Source: Candidatus Heimdallarchaeota archaeon
GTDB lineage: Archaea; Asgardarchaeota; Heimdallarchaeia; Heimdallarchaeales; Kariarchaeaceae
Length of the DNA stretch: 53,424 bases
Reading direction: 5' to 3'
Assembly: GCA_021399405.1 (NCBI GenBank)
Contig: JAAFKL010000367.1
Location: 1 to 53,424, forward strand
Shown here: in pieces, positions 17,024 through 25,800 of the stretch
Layout of the letters: each line of letters opens with the position of its first letter
Numbering within the stretch: position 1 is the first letter of the stretch
Made by a program: the position numbers and the translations under genes
Notes under the pieces: model-generated
Seen by the model: the letters and a program-made list of their open reading frames with translations, nothing else
What the model was told of the DNA's origin: nothing
Databases searched by the model: none

Positions 17024-18262
17024 TTAAGAATCCATGAGATCTTTTGTTTTCCTCCTTCTTATCCAAATTATTGTAATTGTTGTAACTATAATCAATCCAC
17101 CTACAATATATGGCAATATTGATGTTTCATCAACAACAAAAGAAACAAAATCAAATGAATATGTAAAATCCGCCAATGTTGCAAGGTGAAGCGAAACGAT
17201 ATCATCTTTCAATGTAGGGTACACAACTGTTGGCGTGAAAGCAGAATTAACGGCAAGAGGAATTCCATTTGTAAATATGGTTCCAGCTAAAGAAATGCGA
17301 GGACCAAGGGTTAAATCATCATTAATTTGATAATAGGAAATTTTTCTATCGCTTCCAGATACAGTAAATAACCAATTAGTCTCATTTGTCTGTATCAAAT
17401 GAATTTTACCATAGTTTATATTTTCAGTATGTACAGCGCTATCTGAGATGAGAGTAAGATTAGAGTAAATTTTGTAAAGCACGAAACTATCACCATTTTG
17501 CAAAATACCTAATAATTCATCTGTTGAAATTTTATAAATCAATGCGGAGGCTATCGATATTGATAGATTTGAAATTGAATTCAATTGAAGTATCTTCGAA
17601 GTAAGGTTGAAAGACCATACAGAAAGGTGGTGTGAGGGAATAGTCGTGGTGGTTTTCAAAAAACCATAGATCATTCCTGTGGTTGCTAGACCCACTCCAA
17701 GAAAACTGCTCTCAACATTGTCCTCAGGGATAATTTTAGTGATTTTAGAGGATTGTTTCGTCTTTAGATTATAAGACAATACCTCTTCATCATAGGTGAA
17801 AGTATAAATTATCCCATTCTCTTCATCAACCATATATTTAGAAATACCATTTACCGTAGTTTGAATGTCTATCGAAACCCACTCTTCATTCATTAAAGAA
17901 AATATTTCTGTTTTGGTATACGAATTTCTTCTGACTAAGTACATTGAGTTCTCATACTTCATGAAATGAATTGATCTCTTAGCAACAATAGTACCTAAAT
18001 TCCAAAATTGGCTTCCTCCATTATAATCAAATAACGCAATAATATTCTCTCTTGTTGTGTCATCATCTGAAGCATAATAAACATAAATCCCATCCGATGT
18101 TGAGTAGGTACTCAATAATTGTAATCTATACTCTTCGCTGTCTGAGTATTCTATTATCTTAGATTGATCCCATTGCAAACTTGATGTTTGTGCAACAAGT
18201 TTAGATGGATGCAAAGATGACAGTGCTAATAATATTAGAAAAAAATATATCAAGACTTTCAT
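17024..18262 (-). CDS. Paralogue of the propeller-like membrane-anchored protein
   Basis: 412 residues, collinear with the 15680-16915 product from signal peptide to C-terminal tail (RRRKTKDLMDS versus KRRKTKDPVDS). Strongly conserved stretches include EYRLQLLSTYSTSDGIYVYY, GSDRKISYYQINDDLTLGPR and ADFTYSFDFVSFVVDETSI. The middle (about residues 170-290) has diverged most, which suggests changed specificity. It is a tandem duplicate with its own copied promoter. It may be an alternative partner for the same ABC transporter, but this is inference from position. Confidence 0.75.
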   Translation of the reverse strand: MKVLIYFFLILLALSSLHPSKLVAQTSSLQWDQSKIIEYSDSEEYRLQLLSTYSTSDGIYVYYASDDDTTRENIIALFDYNGGSQFWNLGTIVAKRSIHFMKYENSMYLVRRNSYTKTEIFSLMNEEWVSIDIQTTVNGISKYMVDEENGIIYTFTYDEEVLSYNLKTKQSSKITKIIPEDNVESSFLGVGLATTGMIYGFLKTTTTIPSHHLSVWSFNLTSKILQLNSISNLSISIASALIYKISTDELLGILQNGDSFVLYKIYSNLTLISDSAVHTENINYGKIHLIQTNETNWLFTVSGSDRKISYYQINDDLTLGPRISLAGTIFTNGIPLAVNSAFTPTVVYPTLKDDIVSLHLATLADFTYSFDFVSFVVDETSILPYIVGGLIIVTTITIIWIRRRKTKDLMDS

Positions 18263-18285
18263 TTGGATGTCTTGATTAGAATACT

Positions 18286-18354
18286 ATCTGAAGCATTAAT
18301 AAAGCTATCTTAGGGATTTCAATGTCAATTTTATTAACGCAATTAAATCAAAAA
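18286..18354. repeat. Duplicated upstream region, copy 2
   Basis: Partner of 16938-17004, upstream of the paralogue at 18262. Confidence 0.8.
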
Positions 18355-18445
18355 CAATCAGAACAAGTAATTGATAATTAAAAAATTTCGGACTCTTGCA
18401 TTGATCAATGTTAAATTATTTTAAATTGAACTCTCTGTTTACATA

Positions 18446-19174
18446 TTAAGTAACTGTGCATGTACCAACAGCTGGCCATGTTGAAGCGGCATAGTCTAAG
18501 TTTCCGCCACTTGCCCATATATCCCTATCATCAGCATAAGAGTTAGAGTAGTAGTTATCTAGATAGGAGTAAATATAGCTTGAAAAACTAGCACAGTTGT
18601 CACGATCAACGCCAAATTCTTCCTGCGTATATTGTTTGTATAGATATGGTGTTGGATTAGACAAATCATAAGCGAATATGATTATCGTCTTATCATTTGA
18701 TCCACTATCTCCATATTCGACATTAGCATCTTGGCTTGTTGTAGGGTCGCCAGCATGGAATGCTTTGACATAGTCAGTTGAAAAATCATCAACATCTGTG
18801 CCTGAAGCATCTGGTACAATGACAATATATCCTTTTGTCCCAGAAAGTGCAATAGCATTTTCCATACAATATTCCCTGTCTGCTTGGTTACAGTATGAAT
18901 TTGAATATGAATCATCCCTTTCTGCGTAAAAAGTAAAATAAGTTGACGCTCCATTATAGATAGAACCTTCAAGCCAATAAGTTCGGCTGGGTGCAGCAGA
19001 TGATCCTACTGTTTGTACTACAAGACCAACCATAGCTCTTCTACCAGAAGCTGATGGATTATTTATTTTCACCCTGATATAGGCATCTTCATCTAATCCA
19101 TAGTTTGAATGTACACTGATCGGGACCAAAGCCACGAACAGTAAACATAATACTAAGTAAGTTTTCTTAATCAT
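18446..19174 (-). CDS. Secreted Cys-containing protein of unknown function
   Basis: 242 residues. A signal peptide (KKTYLVLCLLFVALVPISVHS) precedes about 220 extracellular residues rich in Ser, Tyr, Asp and Ala, with no C-terminal anchor. Mature cysteines sit in CNQADREYC (two), DNCASF and VGTCTVT, so two disulfides are possible. Acidic Tyr/Ser runs (DSYSNSYC, DNYYSNSYADDRD) stand out. It is probably a soluble secreted protein or one loosely bound to the cell. Operator site 5 is 130 bases upstream. Confidence 0.65.
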   Translation of the reverse strand: MIKKTYLVLCLLFVALVPISVHSNYGLDEDAYIRVKINNPSASGRRAMVGLVVQTVGSSAAPSRTYWLEGSIYNGASTYFTFYAERDDSYSNSYCNQADREYCMENAIALSGTKGYIVIVPDASGTDVDDFSTDYVKAFHAGDPTTSQDANVEYGDSGSNDKTIIIFAYDLSNPTPYLYKQYTQEEFGVDRDNCASFSSYIYSYLDNYYSNSYADDRDIWASGGNLDYAASTWPAVGTCTVT

Positions 19175-19303
19175 GTTGAGTCAAATCTACAAATTATATA
19201 TTTAAACTTATTGTGAGTTATATCAAATACCCAATATTGATAGACTAGAGGGTTTAATTAGTAATCTAGTGAATTATTTTAATGTTTTATTTAAGTACAA
19301 AAT

Positions 19304-19320
19304 TGTTCTACAATCGAACA
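19304..19320. promoter_or_regulatory. Inverted-repeat operator, site 5
   Basis: TGTTC-TACAATC-GAACA (N7), upstream of the minus-strand secreted-protein gene that starts at 19174. Confidence 0.65.
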
Positions 19321-19403
19321 TTATTTCGACCAATAATGTATTTGAAATTGAGTGATTCTGGTAGTCTGAAACTATCCAATAAATAAATTTGAGAATTTAA
19401 TAA

Positions 19404-19421
19404 TTTTTTTTTTTTTTTTTT
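19404..19421. repeat. 18-base poly-T tract at a stop codon
   Basis: A run of 18 T on the plus strand directly follows the coding end of the minus-strand gene; the TAA stop uses its last two bases. On the mRNA it is a poly-A tract. It is prone to slippage and to assembly errors. Confidence 0.85.
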
Positions 19422-19935
19422 ACTGACCTGGTCCTTGATAGGGGTAATCTGTGATATCAAGCCAATATATGATGATAAAATATCCATTAGCTGTGCCCAG
19501 AATTAAAGACAAATTTTTTGTCTCGGATGATTCATCTGATGGTATCGTATATGTACCCATATTCGTTGCATCTCCTGCACTATTTTCAATAAATTCTACA
19601 TCGAATGTTAGACACGGTGCACTATCGGTCCGAACCCAAGATTTTGTGTAATAATATTCGCTAGTCCTAGATGTTTGAGGATCATTGTCCTCGTATCCAC
19701 CCTCGATCCATGAACGAGATGAACATGAAGTCGAAGTTGTTCGCTTAACCCGGAGTTTGTTCTCACAGGTATTTCCTGTCCCATCTCCACAATTAGTATC
19801 AGAAATGAAATTATATCCTTTCCAAGACACATTTGCAGTGTAATATGTGACACCCTTAACTGGTATTGATCCAAAACCAATACCCAGTAGTAAGGTAATT
19901 AGCGCTAAAAATCGTATATTCCTTGTTTTAGGCAT
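19420..19935 (-). CDS. Secreted Cys-containing small protein
   Basis: About 171 residues from the second ATG (19935). A TATA-like TTTATAAAC lies about 25 bases before this ATG, so it is favoured over the ATG at 19944. A signal peptide (RNIRFLALITLLLGIGFGSI) is followed by a Ser/Thr/Tyr-rich domain. Four cysteines (DTNCGDG, NTCENK, TSCSSR, APCLTF) could form two disulfides. There is no C-terminal anchor; it ends YPYQGPGQ. No family is recognised. It is divergent from the gene at 20309, with operator sites 6-9 between them. Confidence 0.65.
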   Translation of the reverse strand: MPKTRNIRFLALITLLLGIGFGSIPVKGVTYYTANVSWKGYNFISDTNCGDGTGNTCENKLRVKRTTSTSCSSRSWIEGGYEDNDPQTSRTSEYYYTKSWVRTDSAPCLTFDVEFIENSAGDATNMGTYTIPSDESSETKNLSLILGTANGYFIIIYWLDITDYPYQGPGQ

Positions 19936-20096
19936 GTATAGCATTTGAATTTTCAGTTTATAAAGACCTGTACATAAATTATTCTCTTACAAGGCTTGAA
20001 AACCGCGATATTACATAGGTCTGAAAATTAGAATTATGCGCATTATTGCACACATGTGAGAATAAAAAGAAAAATTAATCCATATATATGGCGGGA

Positions 20097-20113
20097 TGTT
20101 CTATAATAGAACA
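20097..20113. promoter_or_regulatory. Inverted-repeat operator, site 6
   Basis: TGTTCTATAATAGAACA, a perfect 8-base-arm palindrome around one A (N7 form). First of four sites between 19935 and 20309. Confidence 0.75.
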
Positions 20114-20159
20114 ATTAATACTCATTATTCCACGTATTTCACAAACTCATGGGAATCAA

Positions 20160-20176
20160 TGTTCTATTATAGAACA
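20160..20176. promoter_or_regulatory. Inverted-repeat operator, site 7
   Basis: TGTTCTATTATAGAACA, a perfect palindrome and the exact reverse complement of site 6. Confidence 0.75.
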
Positions 20177-20180
20177 AAGT

Positions 20181-20197
20181 TGTTCTACGGTAGAACA
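20181..20197. promoter_or_regulatory. Inverted-repeat operator, site 8
   Basis: TGTTCTACGGTAGAACA, a perfect palindrome starting 21 bases after site 7 starts, about two helical turns, so two dimers could bind side by side. Confidence 0.75.
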
Positions 20198-20232
20198 AAT
20201 TCATATGAATTATTATACATCTATAGAGTCAG

Positions 20233-20249
20233 TGTTTCATGACAGAACA
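20233..20249. promoter_or_regulatory. Inverted-repeat operator, site 9 (imperfect)
   Basis: TGTTTCATGACAGAACA, with one mismatch in the left arm. It sits 18 bases before the TATA box at 20268, a position suited to control of that promoter. Confidence 0.6.
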
Positions 20250-20267
20250 CAATACGTGTGTTGATAG

Positions 20268-20280
20268 TTTTATATATAAA
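20268..20280 (+). promoter_or_regulatory. TATA box of the 20309-21595 operon
   Basis: TTTTATATATAAA. The expected transcript start, about 25 bases downstream, falls at an ATG (20297) whose frame meets TAA three codons later, just before the TTG used as start here. Confidence 0.65.
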
Positions 20281-20308
20281 AAATTTATGAATTTATATGA
20301 CAAAATAA

Positions 20309-21112
20309 TTGAAATCGGAATTTATAGATACACGAAATGCATTGTTTGGAATAATATTGGCAATTATTGTATTCTCCCTATCTTACCAATTAGCACCTAT
20401 TGTTTTTGAAACAGATTCCAGTACTGATAATATTTGGAACTTTAAAAGTCCGTCAACTGTATCAGCTTCGATGACCTCAAATGTTGGGGAGTTGGTTTAT
20501 TCCCGCATACTTACTGGAACTATATCAAGTACAATTACAAATGATGGAAATGTAAATTTTGGCTTTTCGAGCAATCCAATTTTTTCAGGTAATGTACAGG
20601 AGGTTGTATTTTACAAAAATATAATTCCTGTTGCGATTCTTGAAGAAGTTAATTTTTCGGATCCAAGATTGGATACCGATGATTGGATATTGCAAAGAGA
20701 AATTTGTTGTATTGAAATACGGTCTACTGAATTTAATAAAAGTGAGGGTTTATTTGAGAATCTTTATGATTCCTTGAGTAAAGATTTTAGTGAAATTATA
20801 GGATATAGTAATATAACAGCAAATCTGGCTGAAGAAATTACTGATTTACAAAAATTAAATGGAGAATCATACTGGTTGATTGAGAATGTCTACCGAGATG
20901 GCCAGAGAGTAGAGATACAAGTTTTTGGAACAAATATCATCATAACTACTATTCAAGTAAAAGGAATTGTTTATGGTGACGGTAGTATCGGAATTATAGT
21001 TGATCTTAATTCATCATTTAATGGTTATAGTGGATTTATGGATACAGTACCCCTACAAAACTATAAGAATACAATAGATGAAATTCTTACTGAGATAATA
21101 TCTGAGATGTGA
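20309..21112 (+). CDS. Signal-anchored extracellular protein, operon partner of the winged-helix regulator
   Basis: 267 residues. A short cytosolic N-terminus leads into one membrane helix (ALFGIILAIIVFSLSYQLAP). About 235 extracellular residues follow, with strand-rich and helical parts and an unusual adjacent Cys pair (REICCIEIRS). The start is TTG, immediately after an in-frame TAA. The stop lies within the GAGGTGAT ribosome-binding site of the next gene, so the two are co-expressed. A single-helix extracellular sensor next to a membrane-tethered DNA-binding protein suggests a signalling pair, but this is inference. Confidence 0.65.
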   Translation: MKSEFIDTRNALFGIILAIIVFSLSYQLAPIVFETDSSTDNIWNFKSPSTVSASMTSNVGELVYSRILTGTISSTITNDGNVNFGFSSNPIFSGNVQEVVFYKNIIPVAILEEVNFSDPRLDTDDWILQREICCIEIRSTEFNKSEGLFENLYDSLSKDFSEIIGYSNITANLAEEITDLQKLNGESYWLIENVYRDGQRVEIQVFGTNIIITTIQVKGIVYGDGSIGIIVDLNSSFNGYSGFMDTVPLQNYKNTIDEILTEIISEM

Positions 21113-21118
21113 GGTGAT

Positions 21119-21595
21119 ATGGACGATGGTAAAATTTACATTACAAATCAAATTACAATCCAAATATTATTGTTGTTCAAACGACATGTCAATGAAGAGT
21201 TTGGAGTAAGAGAGACTCAACGCTTGCTTCATCTAAACAGTCCTAGTACAACTAAATATCACCTGAGTAAACTTACTGAACTTGGATTGTTAGATAAAAC
21301 ACCGTCAAATCTTTACTCAATTTCCAAAGAAGGAAAAGAATTCAATCTTATCAAATACCCTATAGAAATTACTCCACAATATATTCTGGGAAAATTTGTT
21401 CCGAAATATTCATTCCTAATTTTTTTTATTCTAACAAGTATCATTATCAGTATACTTGCATTCATACTGGATCTTGGAACTAGTCTGGACATAATTGCCA
21501 TTAACAGCTTTATATCCCTAACGATTGTAGTTGTCTACTTGATGAAAGAATGGATTATTGCAGCTCAAGCTTACAAAGAATTTACCCTAGATTAG
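21119..21595 (+). CDS. Membrane-tethered winged-helix transcriptional regulator
   Basis: 158 residues. The N-terminal 80 form a winged helix of ArsR/MarR style: a helix (TNQITIQILLLFKRHV), the HTH (FGVRETQRLLHLNSPSTTKYHLSKLTELGLL) and a wing (NLYSISKEGKEF). Two membrane helices follow (YSFLIFFILTSIIISILAFI and IIAINSFISLTIVVVYLM), and the cytosolic tail is AAQAYKEFTLD. GAGGTGAT sits just before the ATG. This layout is that of a one-component membrane regulator. The four palindromes upstream of its operon make it the best candidate for binding TGTTC-N7 to N9-GAACA sites, with autoregulation. Confidence 0.8.
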   Translation: MDDGKIYITNQITIQILLLFKRHVNEEFGVRETQRLLHLNSPSTTKYHLSKLTELGLLDKTPSNLYSISKEGKEFNLIKYPIEITPQYILGKFVPKYSFLIFFILTSIIISILAFILDLGTSLDIIAINSFISLTIVVVYLMKEWIIAAQAYKEFTLD

Positions 21596-21685
21596 AAGAC
21601 CTATTAATGGAAAAATCGATCGAAAGTTTGAACCAAAAGCAACTGTTCTGACTCTGTTTGGATTTATTTGAGGGGTTGACAAAAA

Positions 21686-21703
21686 TGTTCGACAGCTCGA
21701 ACA
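21686..21703. promoter_or_regulatory. Inverted-repeat operator, site 10
   Basis: TGTTC-GACAGCTC-GAACA (N8), upstream of the gene at 21832. Confidence 0.65.
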
Positions 21704-21717
21704 TAATATTCAGACTC

Positions 21718-21735
21718 TGTTCGAGTATTAGAACA
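21718..21735. promoter_or_regulatory. Inverted-repeat operator, site 11
   Basis: TGTTC-GAGTATTA-GAACA (N8), starting 32 bases after site 10 starts, about three helical turns, upstream of the gene at 21832. Confidence 0.65.
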
Positions 21736-21831
21736 ACAAACATGAAAATTAAAAAACATCAGATATAATTAGTATGCACAATTCACCTACGATATTCTTA
21801 TTTAGCTTCAAGGTATTAATAGCCATATATA

Positions 21832-22578
21832 ATGGAGAATTTTGCTTTAAACAATCAGATCCAAGACCTAATATCCACTAATCGGAAGTTACATTTAACA
21901 ACAAATGCGGTATTGGCTTCATTGTTAGGATCTCTCGTTAAGAATCACAACACAAAAACAATTACCCTTGAAATTTATAAGGAATTTGACAATTTATTTC
22001 CAGAGGTTTCCTTGGCGGAACGTAATCTGTATAAGAGAATAAATCGGCTTAAAGATCACGGCTATATTGAATATTCAAATAACATGCTTAACAACACGGA
22101 TAAAGAAATTCTCCCACTAAATTCAGATATATTTGATATATTAATCGAGACCAAATTAATCGAAGATTTTATTGGCACAATTCAACAGATATATAGTGTT
22201 TCTCGAAGATACAAAATAGTTTATTACCATTTTAGCTTCATGTGTGATATAATCAAACCCGAAAAATCCTTACTTGCCTTTTACAATGAATTTGTACCAT
22301 ATGAAATTCGATCAGAGCAATTCAATTATATTTTATCTGGATCTCTTTCTCAACAAATTAACTTGACTAAGAATATTGGTATCCCAGGTTTTAATTACAT
22401 AATGTGTAATAATATTAGGATTGGGAAAAAATTTCTTGAAAGACTAAAATATTTCAAATTGGTCCATTGCGATGGTTCATATTGCATGTTGACAGCATCT
22501 GGATGGGGTTTTTTAAAATTAATTCAAAAATACTACAACTTTATTGCCTCGTTTAACAAATTATTGAAAATATGTTGA
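21832..22578 (+). CDS. Probable HTH-containing protein of unknown function
   Basis: 248 residues, cytosolic, no membrane helix. Residues about 20-90 look like a winged helix: LTTNAVLASLLGSLVKNH, then SLAERNLYKRINRLKDHGYIE with the wing YSNNMLNNTDKEIL. A central helical region follows. The C-terminal part (residues about 195-245) has a second HTH-like pattern (GKKFLERLKYFKLVHCDG, then MLTASGWGFLKLI). Two operators lie about 100-145 bases upstream. A TTATTTAG box lies about 28 bases before the ATG. It may be another regulator of the same network, or a regulator of the giant gene that starts 286 bases downstream. Confidence 0.55.
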   Translation: MENFALNNQIQDLISTNRKLHLTTNAVLASLLGSLVKNHNTKTITLEIYKEFDNLFPEVSLAERNLYKRINRLKDHGYIEYSNNMLNNTDKEILPLNSDIFDILIETKLIEDFIGTIQQIYSVSRRYKIVYYHFSFMCDIIKPEKSLLAFYNEFVPYEIRSEQFNYILSGSLSQQINLTKNIGIPGFNYIMCNNIRIGKKFLERLKYFKLVHCDGSYCMLTASGWGFLKLIQKYYNFIASFNKLLKIC

Positions 22579-22864
22579 TCGATTCCAAAACTGAGAAGAA
22601 ATTATTTATTTTATGAAGTATTTCTTTAATTAATTAATGATTGCCCTATATTTTAATAACTAGAAAATCTATCCTCTAATTAGAAATTGGCTTTATAATT
22701 TATATATTATAGTTTTTTCAATCGCAAATATAGTTAGTCCACCAATTAAATGTAAGTATAGTAAGGTGCTTCGACTGATCGATTCTCCTTTTTACGTAGT
22801 TTATAATTATAATTAATTTACTTGAGTATGGACAGTCTTTCCGAAAAGACTATGAGGAATTAAA
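22579..22864. promoter_or_regulatory. Leader and promoter region of the giant gene
   Basis: TATA-like TTTATAATTATAATT lies near 22800. A hairpin at 22834-22851 (arms AGTCTTT and AAAGACT, loop CCGA) is followed by GAGGA six bases before the ATG. Unlike its neighbours, the giant gene therefore has a structured leader and a Shine-Dalgarno site. On the minus strand, 22693-22793 reads LLYLHLIGGLTIFAIEKTII before a stop, a possible remnant of a membrane anchor. Confidence 0.5.
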
Positions 22865-25800
22865 ATGTTAGAAAATTCAATTCTTACCAATGGAACAAAA
22901 AGAATACACGTTAAAAAAAGATTCAAGACTTATTTTTGGGTCATTTTTCAAATTTTAGTAATAACAAATCCAGTCATTCCTGTCAATCCAATTGGTCCAC
23001 CCTATCAAGCCCCACCTGTAGGATGGATTATTAAAGATGAGATCGATCTGTACGGAACAGGCTGGGATAATTCTTCAGGACAATCGTATATTGATCCTCA
23101 TCATAACGGGTACAAGTTAACCGTGGCCCCAACGAAAAGCACAAACAAAACTTTTACAGATGTTTCTTGGGATGGCTATTCATCCTTGAATTTCAGTATT
23201 GGTTCTTTGAGTTCAACTTCATTCTCAATTTATGTTAACAACGAATTATTACTCACTCAATCCATTGGGAGTGGGAATTTCACTTTTGATGTACAACAAA
23301 AAGCAAAAATCCTCCAGCTTCACAAATATGAGGAGGTTTTTATAAACTTCGTGGGATCAATCGACTACCTTGGTTTTGAATCTGATCGCCCAAGGTACTA
23401 CGGTGTCTACAATACACAAAATTATGAATTACTATTTTCTGGCATTCAAAGTGGTTCAGACGTAGAATTACAACCCAGTGAGGGAGTGGGGGGATTTTAT
23501 CAAGGTTACACTGGCTCCACTGATGATTTATATTATCCAGAAATCGGAATTTGGGCATCTATGCTACCAAAATCTTATAGGGCTAAGATTGGACATATTG
23601 AACCAACAGATCCTATAAACATTATTAATATGGCAACTCCAGATACAAACCAAGGTTTTGAATCAAATTACGTGACATTAGAAGACGGTGGATATTACTC
23701 GCTTGACCTTGGCGCAGTTGGCCTAAGTCAAGATTTCGGAGGGTACCTCATTGCTGAGCCTCTTATGGTAGATTTATACTGGGAAGAACAAGGTGGTGCC
23801 ACTTTTAGCTTGGGTTATGAGCAGGTCAATTTTGGTTCCTACACAGAACTTAGTGTCGACTTATCTACATTTTCCGGTTCAAATGGTCGAATTAAAATAT
23901 TGCCTGAATTAACCGGCTTTCTACAAGACGCCGAAAACTCTACCATTACACGTGACGTGTTTGTACATTTCGGTGACATCTCGATCAGTCGAAAAGCTTC
24001 TATTGAGTCCATTGTTAAATCTGAATATTTGCCTGCTACCGAAGTGATAGATTCTAATGGTGTCATAATTACTTCGGGTGAAATCATTTTCGATGGTGTA
24101 AATGATTATGCGGTTTATCACTATCAAGGTGCTAACGGTGATGATATAAATAGATTAATGTTATTAGTAAGTTCGAGCAGTGTGGATGATTATTTTGAAT
24201 TCGACGCTATAGCTATTGATGAAAATGAGGTAGAGACAACTTTTGCTAGTGGATCTTACAATTCATCCGGTACATATGGAGAAGATGTAGGTACAATAAA
24301 ATTATTTGTTACAGATTACCAATCAATTAATAAAAGTTCTTTAATAAAAGTCATTATTACTTCTATCCAGAATCCAAGTGGTTATTTGGGTATCAACGGA
24401 CTCGCATTCTCGGGTCCGATGGATGGTCTCGAGCTCAGATACGCAAGTGACTTATATTGGCAAAACCAGTTTACTAATGTTCAATATGATGATCTGGCTG
24501 AATCTTATATCTTACGATCCGAGGATGTACCTTTCAGGGCAATTTCTGAAACCTCCTCGCCAACACAAATTCAAAATAATCCCAGTTTCGAAACGACGGA
24601 TTCTTGGACAGGGTTAGTCCAGGATTCCAACAAACAGACTGATGGATCGTATTCTGCCACTCTTAGTGGGTTCAGCGATATGGACCCTGTCACAGACACA
24701 CTGACCTCAACTGACACTTTAACTTCTTTGGATTCACTATCCTTTGATATATACACCGTTGCTACGTGTACTGATAAAGATAGTAATCCTTGCCCTTCGT
24801 GGTCAGGTTTGAGTGATGGTACTAATTATTATAGAACATATATTGGGGGTGTTCTCATATGGGAGCAATTGGCTTCTGATGCAACTAATGGATGGGTGAC
24901 TGTGAATGTTGATCTTAATGCAGCTGGAAACCCAGATGGTGTTCTTTCATTCGAACTGGTCGTCGATGGGGATAAAAAGACAGGAGGAAAACCTTCGAGT
25001 AGATATACGTATGCGATTGATATGTCCATTTGGATTGATAACATTCAGGCAATAGATATTCAGGTTGTTGCAGGTGACCCCTATGATACTGACCAATTTC
25101 TCATAGCTACTTACGATTTTAATTATTTGCCTACTGGTGACCATATATTCCAAGTTACTGCAAGGAAAGCAGATTGTATTACTACCTGTGTAAACGATGA
25201 TGGCCTTGCAAGACAAGTACAACTAGGTTATCGTTTAGCAGGCACTAGTATTCCGTTTAGTATATTTTCCACATTTAATATTTTATCGTCTGAATATCAT
25301 ATGGTGAGAGATCGTGTATTACTTTCAATAAGTAATTCCAGTGCTTACGAAATAGCCATTCTTGCTGGTTCAGATGGAGCGATCAATATCGCTAACTTTG
25401 GAGTGGTTACTTCTGATGTTACATCATCAGTTAATGGTGATGCGTATACTGACCTATATGCGAATTTTGAGGGGACTTCACTTAATTTTGGCAATAACGA
25501 AACTAAGGGGTTTATGTCGACTTTCCAAGGCGATGAAGACCAATTCCAACAATTTACTAATTGGGAGAATCAGATTGCAAATGGAGGTGGCTTCGGTACC
25601 GTGGATACACTTGATGGTGTGATGCAACTCTATGATGTATGGACTAACTCGACATCTATTGATAATTTAGTATATGAAATATCATTTTCCTATAACTCAA
25701 CAGGGGTGGATTTGAATGTTACTGGGGATTTTGGCTATTTCCAAATGGTACACGATCGTAATTTGGGTGATGATACACCCAGCTTCAACTCAGGTGTCAA

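Noticed and set aside
20097..20249. CRISPR array
   Set aside because: The repeats are palindromes of 17 bases with irregular spacing (4 to 46 bases) and occur in other intergenic regions; there are no cas genes.
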